Source: Parachlamydiales bacterium (lineage in GTDB: Bacteria; Chlamydiota; Chlamydiia; Chlamydiales; Simkaniaceae). Taken from it: a stretch of DNA of 8,911 nt. The notes under the pieces were generated by a model, which saw nothing but the letters and a program-made list of their open reading frames with translations, had not been told where the DNA came from and made no database searches. The stretch lies in assembly GCA_030641465.1 (NCBI GenBank), contig DAOWHK010000201.1:1-8911 (forward strand), written 5' to 3'. A program made the position numbers and the translations under genes. Each line of letters opens with the position of its first letter. Position 1 is the first letter of the stretch. Below, one piece after another: positions 1 to 4,493 of this stretch.

Positions 1-100
1 CTCAACCGCAAGGAGAGAGGAGCCGAAGGTGAGGCTGATGACTGGGATGAAGTCGTAACAAGGTAGCCTTACCGGAAGGTGAGGCTGGATCACCTCCTTT
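1..100 (+). rRNA. rrs: 16S rRNA, 3' end (partial)
   Basis: This is the last part of the small-subunit rRNA, cut at its 5' side by the window start. The universal decoding-site stretch AAGTCGTAACAAGGTA is at about 50-65. The helix 45 hairpin with its GGAA loop follows at about 66-87, and the molecule ends in GGATCACCTCCTTT, whose CCTCC at 93-97 is the anti-Shine-Dalgarno. That anti-SD fits the GGAGG boxes seen before several genes downstream. The exact mature 3' end is set by analogy with E. coli. The wording resembles chlamydial 16S, but this was judged from memory, not alignment. Confidence 0.97.
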
Positions 101-112
101 ATGGACAAAGTT

Positions 113-129
113 AACAAGCCTAGCTTGTT
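113..129 (+). other. Short hairpin in the 16S-tRNA spacer
   Basis: AACAAGC and GCTTGTT form a perfect 7-bp stem around a CTA loop, 13 nt after the 16S end. It is followed by only a short T run, so it is a weak terminator candidate. In this position an RNA-processing or attenuation role for the rRNA precursor is equally possible. The rest of the spacer to 226 is A/T-rich, with nothing else recognised. Confidence 0.3.
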
Positions 130-226
130 TTACTTATGGTTGAGAAAACAGTAGTTAAAATCATCACTTCTCTTCTATTGTCAAATAAATGCAAACAAAG
201 TAAAAAAAAGCTTGCACATTGATTGT

Positions 227-299
227 GGGGATTTAGCTCAGTTGGTAGAGCGTCTGATTTGCATTCAGAAGGTCAGGAGTTCGACTCTCCTAATCTCCA
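227..299 (+). tRNA. tRNA-Ala (anticodon TGC)
   Basis: A full cloverleaf can be drawn. The acceptor GGGGATT pairs with AATCTCC (one G-T pair), followed by discriminator A299. The anticodon stem TCTGA/TCAGA closes loop TTTGCAT, giving anticodon TGC at 260-262. The T arm contains GTTCGACTC. CCA is not encoded and must be added after transcription. An Ala/Ile tRNA pair is the usual content of a bacterial 16S-23S spacer, which makes the missing 23S notable. Confidence 0.96.
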
Positions 300-306
300 A
301 TAGTGA

Positions 307-380
307 GCGGTTATAGCTCAGTTGGTTAGAGCGCGACACTGATAATGTCGAGGTCCCAAGTTCAAGTCTTGGTAACCGCA
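307..380 (+). tRNA. tRNA-Ile (anticodon GAT)
   Basis: The acceptor GCGGTTA pairs with TAACCGC, with discriminator A380. The anticodon stem CGACA/TGTCG closes loop CTGATAA, giving GAT at 341-343. The T arm contains GTTCAAGTC. CCA is not encoded. Only 7 nt separate it from tRNA-Ala, so the two are almost certainly processed from the same 16S precursor. An open frame entering this tRNA from about position 345 is not a real coding start. Confidence 0.96.
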
Positions 381-392
381 CTTTCATTTCCC

Positions 393-421
393 TTGAAAAC
401 TAATCCTTCACTTCATATGCT
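393..421 (+). promoter_or_regulatory. Candidate sigma70-type promoter for the membrane-protein array
   Basis: TTGAAA (393-398) and TATGCT (416-421) are spaced by 17 nt, with 5/6 and 4/6 matches to the consensus. The start site would fall near 428, about 16 nt before the first ATG. This would let the array be transcribed apart from the rRNA. The -10 is imperfect, and read-through from the 16S-tRNA transcript is the alternative, since no convincing terminator was seen after tRNA-Ile. Confidence 0.35.
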
Positions 422-437
422 CCTCCTTTTTTGGAGG
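422..437 (+). promoter_or_regulatory. CCTCC-T6-GGAGG hairpin covering the first gene's ribosome-binding site
   Basis: CCTCC (422-426), six T residues (427-432) and GGAGG (433-437) form a 5-bp stem. The 3' arm is the Shine-Dalgarno of the gene starting at 444. The 5' arm copies the anti-SD core of 16S. In RNA it would pair with and hide the SD, if transcription starts upstream of 422. Confidence 0.4.
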
Positions 438-443
438 CCCCTT

Positions 444-587
444 ATGGCAGCTGTCACAAATGCTGGAAATCAGCAAAATATTTTTTATACATTTATCGAA
501 GAAAGTAGCCGTTTAATTTTAGAAAATAAAGTTAAAGCTGCAGCAATTGCTGTGATTACAACTTTGGGAGCTTTATTCATCTCGCCG
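444..587 (+). repeat. Diverged direct repeat, leader and lobe 1, copy A (partner 3141-3284)
   Basis: The first 48 codons of member 1 align without gaps to 3141-3284 in member 6, with long identical blocks such as CAGCTGTCACAAAT and AAAGCTGCAGCAATTGCT. Similarity falls away after the first hydrophobic lobe. Confidence 0.85.
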
Positions 588-800
588 GCGCTTGCGGCGG
601 GTGTGTTTTTTATTCATTTGTCAATAGCAATAAGTTTAACACATAACAGCAGTCTTGCTCAGGACTTTTCCGTTAGAGAAAATAATGGACAAGAATGCAA
701 TTCTTTAGAGGAGCTGGAAGCTAGAACTCTTGAGTGTATCAATTCTGGAAGAGCTGCTAGCTTTAGCTATGGAGGTCAAGTAATTTCATGGCCGCGATAA
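444..800 (+). CDS. Small two-lobed hydrophobic membrane protein, array member 1 (Inc-like)
   Basis: This 118-residue protein is not recognised by name. ATG 444 follows GGAGG by 6 nt and places Lys29 exactly where the other array members have it; the frame stays open upstream, but that part lies in tRNA-Ile. Residues 1-28 are a polar, partly amphipathic leader beginning MAAVTN. Residues 30-65 form two adjacent hydrophobic lobes broken at about SP 47-48. The tail, 66-118, is polar with an acidic stretch near its middle and ends VISWPR. A paired hydrophobic segment with N and C termini on one side is the hallmark of chlamydial Inc proteins, so an inclusion-membrane or host-membrane role is inferred, not shown. 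The first 48 residues closely match array member 6. It overlaps the next gene by 13 bp, suggesting coupled translation. Confidence 0.82.
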   Translation: MAAVTNAGNQQNIFYTFIEESSRLILENKVKAAAIAVITTLGALFISPALAAGVFFIHLSIAISLTHNSSLAQDFSVRENNGQECNSLEELEARTLECINSGRAASFSYGGQVISWPR

Positions 801-1192
801 CAGAGAACCAAACAGCGCAAGATCATTCCTTCTCTTGTTTAGAAGGGTGCGCAAACTTGATATTAGAACATAAAGTGGAAGCTATTGCCCTAGGAGTCAT
901 AACGATTTTTGGAGCAGCATTAATATCTGCGGAATTTTTAACGTGCATAGTAGCCGTTACTATGTCAGTGCTCGTAGGTCTTGTGGCTCATGCTTCGTAT
1001 AACCTAGTTCTCGACGAAATGGCTAGAACAGAAGCTCTGCGTAATACTTGTGAAAGTGACATTGCTACAGCACGCGCAGAAACCGAAAGAGTTCGCTCAG
1101 AAACCGGAAGAGCTGTGGAGGCATCACGTGTAGAATTACGAGAATTTCTTAGGGACATAGAAACTGAAATAGCTAGAGAAGCTAATAGATAA
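788..1192 (+). CDS. Two-lobed hydrophobic membrane protein with coiled-coil tail, array member 2 (Inc-like)
   Basis: This is a 134-residue protein. ATG 788 lies inside the end of the previous gene, with GGAGGT at 771-776 as its SD. The 28-residue leader ends at Glu27-His28-Lys29. Hydrophobic lobes at about 31-47 and 50-68 follow. The tail from about 72 to the end is charged and helical, with repeated Ala/Arg/Glu spacing (RAETERVRSETGRAVEASR) that reads as a coiled coil. This plan, a membrane hairpin plus a cytosolic coiled coil, is like IncA-type proteins, whose tails bind partners or fuse membranes. That parallel is architectural only; no sequence identity to IncA is claimed. A 5'-truncated copy lies at 1594-1810. 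Confidence 0.84.
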   Translation: MAAITENQTAQDHSFSCLEGCANLILEHKVEAIALGVITIFGAALISAEFLTCIVAVTMSVLVGLVAHASYNLVLDEMARTEALRNTCESDIATARAETERVRSETGRAVEASRVELREFLRDIETEIAREANR

Positions 1193-1210
1193 TTTATCTG
1201 GAGGGATATT

Positions 1211-1498
1211 ATGACAGCAATAGCCGAATTACAAGGAACACCGGAGCCACGAGGTACATATTTAGATGCTTTTAAAACATGGGCAGTGGATCATAAAATT
1301 ATTGCTGTAGCTCTGAATATTATTTCTCTCTTAGGAATTTTCTTAATCTCAAGAGACGCTGCAATTGTAATGATGTCTTTTTCGGGGCTAATCTGGCTTC
1401 AGATAGATATTCATGAGATTGAAATGGAAACAGAAAGAGCAATAAATGCTATACAGGAAGCTCGTTTACAAGAGCGTTTGCCGTATCCGTTCGATTAA
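1211..1498 (+). CDS. Short two-lobed hydrophobic membrane protein, array member 3 (Inc-like)
   Basis: This is a 95-residue protein. ATG 1211 is preceded by GGAGG at 1200-1204, 18 nt after the previous stop, so it is probably co-transcribed. The leader (LQGTPEPRGTYLDAFKTWA) is the same type as in members 4 and 5. Hydrophobic lobes span about 30-47 and 50-66, with a charged SRD turn between them. The short tail of about 28 residues ends in the motif EARLQERLP, also found near the end of member 6. It looks like a minimal version of the family with almost no cytosolic domain. Function is unknown, and membrane insertion is inferred from hydrophobicity alone. Confidence 0.8.
   Translation: MTAIAELQGTPEPRGTYLDAFKTWAVDHKIIAVALNIISLLGIFLISRDAAIVMMSFSGLIWLQIDIHEIEMETERAINAIQEARLQERLPYPFD
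1439..1482 (+). repeat. Short direct repeat in tail, copy A (partner 3387-3430)
   Basis: These 44 bp of member 3 match 3387-3430 of member 6 at 38 positions by eye, including an unbroken AGCTCGTTTACAAGAGC. They encode the shared ARLQE(R/L)LP tail motif. Confidence 0.8.
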
Positions 1499-1561
1499 GC
1501 AAGCTTTCTTCTGTAAAATTTGAGACCTATTTTTTTTAAGCCATTTTTTGTTAATATTTAA

Positions 1562-1602
1562 GCTCCACTACAGGCAGCCTGCCTGTGCCGAGCTTTTGGA
1601 GC
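1562..1602 (+). other. Nested inverted repeat at the broken end of the truncated gene copy
   Basis: CAGGCAG (1571-1577) and CTGCCTG (1579-1585) are perfect inverted arms, extended by A1570-T1586. Outer arms GCTCCA (1562-1567) and TGGAGC (1597-1602) are also complementary. No T run follows, so it is not a normal terminator. It lies exactly at the point where similarity to array member 2 begins. The rest of 1499-1561 is A/T-rich with nothing else recognised. Confidence 0.4.
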
Positions 1603-1810
1603 AGCGTTAATATCTGCTGAATTAGCCGTTTATATGTCAGTGCTCGTAGGTCTCGTAGTTTTTGTGGAGGATACTTCGTATAACCATTTTCGAGACGAAA
1701 TGGCTAGAACAAATGCCGTATTCTCAGAAACCGAAAGAAGTATTCGTGCAGAATTACAAGAACTTCGTAGGGACATAGAAACTGCAATTGCTAGAGAAGC
1801 TAATAGATAA
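1594..1810 (+). pseudogene. 5'-truncated copy of array member 2
   Basis: Read from TTT 1595 in frame, this encodes FGAALISAE..., matching member 2 from Phe41 to its stop, including the shared ending DIETxIAREANR. The first 40 codons (leader and most of lobe 1) and any SD are absent, and an in-frame TAA lies at 1559-1561. Compared with member 2 it lacks about 5 codons in lobe 2 and about 20 in the coiled coil, yet every gap keeps the frame and no stop interrupts it. An ATG at 1634 could start a 58-residue remnant with one hydrophobic lobe and a coiled coil, but it has no ribosome-binding site. A dead fragment, or a recombination cassette for tails, are both possible. Confidence 0.75.
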
Positions 1811-1851
1811 TTTTTTGAGATAGAAAGAGCTTGCTCGATGAAATCAAATGA

Positions 1852-1880
1852 TTGCCGCATATCCTGGCATGGAATATCAT
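1852..1880 (+). promoter_or_regulatory. Candidate promoter for array members 4-6
   Basis: TTGCCG (1852-1857) and TATCAT (1875-1880) are separated by 17 nt, with 4/6 and 5/6 consensus matches. The predicted start near 1887 leaves a leader of about 33 nt ending in the strong SD TTGGAGGGG (1907-1914... TTTTTTGGAGG form shared with members 1 and 5). A second transcription start here would make sense, because about 420 bp without an intact gene separates member 3 from member 4. Confidence 0.38.
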
Positions 1881-1919
1881 CGTTTCATTTTTATGAATAA
1901 ATTTTTTGGAGGGGACATA

Positions 1920-2552
1920 ATGGCAGCAATAACAAACTCACAAGGAACACCGGAGCAAAGAGGCACTTATTTAGATGCCTGTAAAACATGGGCTTTTGAT
2001 CATAAAGTTGAAACTTTAGCACTTGCAATCATCAGTATCTATGGAGCATCTTTTATACCACTTCCAATTACTTTTGTAGCAGTTGTTATTGGTTTAGTTT
2101 TATTGTCCCAGGAAATTCCTGAAAGGAGCTCTGAAACTCTGCCTTCCATCAATGATCATGCGAGTGTTTTTGCAAGAAACGTTTCTGGAAATGTGAATTT
2201 TGATGCGCTTATCAGTTCTGGACTGTGGCATGTAGTTGACACTCGACCTTCTCAGCAACAAAAAGTAGATACTTTTTTAAATGTAGAAGCTGCGCTTTAC
2301 GAACAAATTGGACTAAATAGAAATCACTCTACTTTTTCAAGTGATGAAGAACTTCAAGCAAGAGTTAGTCGCTTAACAGCGCAGCTCGCCGCGTTAAGAG
2401 CAAGTTTTGATCGGGAAGAAGTAAGACAGTTTGGAACAGAACTTATGGAAATAAGAAATGCTTTATTAAATGAGGAAGAGTTTCCGGCTCATTATCAGAA
2501 TTTTAACGTTTCTCGTTTTACAATAGAGCTTCTTAACGGTGAGTATGAATGA
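1920..2552 (+). CDS. Two-lobed hydrophobic membrane protein with long tail, array member 4 (Inc-like)
   Basis: This is a 210-residue protein, the largest in the array. ATG 1920 was chosen over the in-frame ATG at 1848 because GGAGGGG lies just before it and it sets Lys29 in the family register. The leader (QGTPEQRGTYLDACKTWAFD) leads into hydrophobic lobes at about 30-62 with a proline-containing turn at 47-49. The tail begins with polar Ser/Glu-rich sequence. A helical stretch from about 142 to 195, with Leu at heptad spacing (LQARVSRLTAQLAALR), is a probable coiled coil. It differs from member 5 mainly by an extra segment of about 35 residues after position 90 and by a diverged tail. No enzyme motif is visible. 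Inc-like effector function is inferred from architecture. Confidence 0.86.
   Translation: MAAITNSQGTPEQRGTYLDACKTWAFDHKVETLALAIISIYGASFIPLPITFVAVVIGLVLLSQEIPERSSETLPSINDHASVFARNVSGNVNFDALISSGLWHVVDTRPSQQQKVDTFLNVEAALYEQIGLNRNHSTFSSDEELQARVSRLTAQLAALRASFDREEVRQFGTELMEIRNALLNEEEFPAHYQNFNVSRFTIELLNGEYE
1949..2189 (+). repeat. Long direct repeat, copy A (within member 4)
   Basis: This pairs with 2621-2861 at a constant offset of 672 bp. By eye there are three differences in the first 179 bp (1949-2127) and about eleven in the last 62. It covers most of the leader, both hydrophobic lobes and the start of the tail. Confidence 0.93.
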
Positions 2553-2591
2553 GTTTTTCTTGCATAGGGATAAATTTTTTGGAGGAATATT

Positions 2592-3122
2592 ATGGCAGCA
2601 ATTGATGATGGGCAAAGAATACCGGAGCAAAGAGGCACTTATTTAGATGCCTGTAAAACATGGGCTTTTGATCATAAAGTTGAAACTTTAGCACTTGCCA
2701 TCATCAGTATCTATGGAGCATCTTTTATGCCACTTTCAATTACTTTTGTAGCAGTTGTTATTGGTTTAGTTTTATTGTCCCAGGAAATTCCTGAAAGGAC
2801 ATCTGAAGCTGCGCCCTCCATAATTGATCATGCGAGTGTATTTGCAAATAACGTTTCTGGATATGAGGAAATAGAGCAGATGCTGTTTGATCAAATTACA
2901 AGTAATCGTGAGCAATTTCCTGATTATAATAGTGAAAGGTTGAATGATTTAGAGTCTGGACTTAGACAATTAAGAATTGATATTGGACTAGGAGCTCTGA
3001 CAGATTTTGCATCTCAGTTAAATGGCATAAGAGACGCACTCTTTCAATTTCCAGCAAATTTTGAACGCCCCCATATTCAGATCACAACTATCGATGGAAG
3101 AACAACGCTTCGAAGATTTTAA
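2592..3122 (+). CDS. Two-lobed hydrophobic membrane protein, array member 5 (Inc-like)
   Basis: This is a 176-residue protein. ATG 2592 is preceded by the TTTTTTGGAGG block seen before members 1 and 4, 39 nt after the previous stop. Residues 11-66 (leader, Lys29 and both hydrophobic lobes) are almost identical to member 4. The tail is homologous but diverged and shorter: helical stretches around LNDLESGLRQLRIDIG and FASQLNGIRDALFQF match the coiled-coil part of member 4, then a unique end rich in Thr and Arg. Near-identity of the membrane half with divergence of the exposed half suggests recent gene conversion or different selection on the two halves. Function is unknown beyond likely membrane insertion. 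Confidence 0.86.
   Translation: MAAIDDGQRIPEQRGTYLDACKTWAFDHKVETLALAIISIYGASFMPLSITFVAVVIGLVLLSQEIPERTSEAAPSIIDHASVFANNVSGYEEIEQMLFDQITSNREQFPDYNSERLNDLESGLRQLRIDIGLGALTDFASQLNGIRDALFQFPANFERPHIQITTIDGRTTLRRF
2621..2861 (+). repeat. Long direct repeat, copy B (within member 5)
   Basis: This is the partner of 1949-2189. The high identity in tandem orientation makes deletion or conversion by homologous recombination likely, and it could also cause collapse in short-read assemblies. Confidence 0.93.
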
Positions 3123-3140
3123 AACATAAAGAGGTTAATT

Positions 3141-3467
3141 TTGTCAGCTGTCACAAATACTGAAAGTCAGCAGAATATTTTCTTTACTTTTGTTGAAGAA
3201 AGTTTACGTGTAATTTTAGATAATAAAGTGAAAGCTGCAGCAATTGCTATGATTACAACTTTAGGAGCTCTTTTTATTTCTCCTGAGTTTGGAACTTGTG
3301 TATTCTTGATTAATGCTATAGTTTTTATTGTAATATCAGAATTTGTTATTCCGCTCAGGAGCAGGGAAGAATGGGCAGCAGCTCATGAAATAAATCTTAT
3401 AGAGGTAGCTCGTTTACAAGAGCTTTTGCCTGCTATAAGGGAAGCAGCTCGTCTAAGGGATCTTTAA
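3141..3467 (+). CDS. Two-lobed hydrophobic membrane protein, array member 6 (Inc-like), TTG start
   Basis: This is a 108-residue protein. The start is TTG 3141, with AAAGAGG ending 6 nt upstream. The start is supported because it gives the same 28 residues before Lys29 as the five relatives, and the codon sits where member 1 has ATG. Residues 1-50 match member 1 closely (QQNIF, KVKAAAIA, TTLGALFIS). Hydrophobic lobes lie at about 30-48 and 50-70. The tail resembles member 3 (VARLQELLP) plus an extra charged helix ending RLRDL. The gene therefore looks like a mosaic of two family branches. It is the last gene of the array, 12 bp from the convergent transporter gene, with no obvious terminator between them. 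Confidence 0.82.
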   Translation: MSAVTNTESQQNIFFTFVEESLRVILDNKVKAAAIAMITTLGALFISPEFGTCVFLINAIVFIVISEFVIPLRSREEWAAAHEINLIEVARLQELLPAIREAARLRDL

Positions 3468-3479
3468 TTAGAAATAGTT

Positions 3480-4427
3480 TTATGCAGAAACGGGCTCGCT
3501 GCCTGTAGTTTTAGTTTTAATATAGCCTTGTTTTAGCTCCGCTTTATAAATTACAAAGAGTCCAAGTGAGACAACTCCAGTTGAAGCAAAGATCACCCAA
3601 GATGGCCTTTCTCCGATAATAAGCCATCCGCTAAAGGATGCAAATACTGGGCTAAGAAGTCCCATAAAGGAAAGGAATGTTGCGGTAAATTTTTTGAGCA
3701 TATAGCCATACAGATTATAGCATAAAATATTGGAAACAAGGGTAATGACTAGCACAATCGATATAAAAGCGGATGTTTGACCCGATGCTATTGGAAGAGG
3801 ATTCCAGCTTTCAACAAACGTCGAATGGAAAAGAGCGAGCGTCCCTCCGAGAAGCATGCTATAGCCATTTGCAAGAAGAGGTGATATGGCATCGTCTTTG
3901 ACAACCATTCTCAAAAGTACCCATCCATAGATAGAGAAAAAGGCAGCGCCCATAATTGCGATTTCAGGCCAAGACAAGAAACTAAAAGCACTAAAAAGGT
4001 CTTCTGATCCACTTTGCATGAGAAGGACCGGAATAAAGCCTGCAAATCCAATCATCATCCCAAAAAGTTTACGCCCGTTAATTTTTTCTTTGAAATGAAT
4101 ATAAGATAAAATCGCTGCAATAAATGGGGAGAGGCCATAAATAAAGCAAGTTTTAGCAGCTGAGAGATATTGCAGTCCCCAAAATTCCAAAATATTTGTG
4201 ATATAGATGCTAAAAAAAGACAGAATAATCAGAGGAAAAATAAGTTTTTTACCAACTTTTAAAGATTTTGGTTTACGAATGGCCAAAAACCCGACGAGAA
4301 GAATCCCCGCAAAAAGCATTCTAAAACCTGTTAAAAAAACTGGTGGACTATATTGAAGAGCAATTTTCCCAAGAGAGAAGATACTTGACCAAGTGGCGTA
4401 CATTAGTACTACGAGGAAGACTGACAT
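3480..4427 (-). CDS. DMT superfamily (EamA-type) transporter
   Basis: This is a 315-residue inner-membrane protein from ATG 4427, with about ten hydrophobic helices in two similar halves, as in EamA/DMT permeases. The first half (about 1-135) runs from a first helix starting almost at Met1 to a helix ending in the short IHFKEKING loop. The second half (about 150-295) contains the LSFMGLLSPVFASFSGWLIIGERPS segment, typical of DMT helices 8-10 with the conserved Pro and Glu. Positive residues cluster in the short C-terminal tail. An in-frame TTG at 4448 would add seven residues, but ATG has AAAAGGG at good spacing and the added part would lie inside a perfect palindrome. Substrate is unknown. 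A chlamydial DMT protein is known to exchange S-adenosylmethionine, so metabolite or cofactor scavenging is a fair guess only. Confidence 0.88.
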   Translation of the reverse strand: MSVFLVVLMYATWSSIFSLGKIALQYSPPVFLTGFRMLFAGILLVGFLAIRKPKSLKVGKKLIFPLIILSFFSIYITNILEFWGLQYLSAAKTCFIYGLSPFIAAILSYIHFKEKINGRKLFGMMIGFAGFIPVLLMQSGSEDLFSAFSFLSWPEIAIMGAAFFSIYGWVLLRMVVKDDAISPLLANGYSMLLGGTLALFHSTFVESWNPLPIASGQTSAFISIVLVITLVSNILCYNLYGYMLKKFTATFLSFMGLLSPVFASFSGWLIIGERPSWVIFASTGVVSLGLFVIYKAELKQGYIKTKTTGSEPVSA

Positions 4428-4429
4428 GG

Positions 4430-4459
4430 AGATATCCCTTTTGCGCAAAAGGGATATCT
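4430..4459 (-). promoter_or_regulatory. Perfect 30-bp palindrome over the transporter's ribosome-binding site
   Basis: The half-site AGATATCCCTTTTGC is followed at once by its exact reverse complement, with no mismatch and a GCGC centre. It ends 2 bp before ATG 4427 and contains the SD AAAAGGG. As RNA it would make a 13-bp stem with a GCGC loop that hides the SD; as DNA it is a fully symmetric candidate operator. There is no T run on either strand, so it is not a standard terminator, though it could protect the 3' end of the upstream phosphatase transcript. Confidence 0.75.
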
Positions 4460-4493
4460 TAGCATTATTTCAACTCTTGATCAATGCAATTAA

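Noticed and set aside
361..380. tRNA-Ile 3' end as an integration (att) site for an island
   Set aside because: No second copy of the tRNA end was found in the window and no integrase gene is present.
345..443. Open frame extending member 1 upstream to 345
   Set aside because: It would translate the 3' half of tRNA-Ile. ATG 444 has a proper SD and the family register.
1630..1860. Minus-strand 76-codon open frame
   Set aside because: Antisense to the truncated copy of member 2, whose plus-strand frame has clear homology. No start signals or family features on the minus strand.
1848..1919. Upstream ATG 1848 for member 4
   Set aside because: The 24 extra residues have no counterpart in the other members, there is no SD before 1848, and a strong SD lies before 1920.
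3468..3479. Terminator between the array and the convergent transporter
   Set aside because: Only 12 bp with no inverted repeat or T run; none can be supported.
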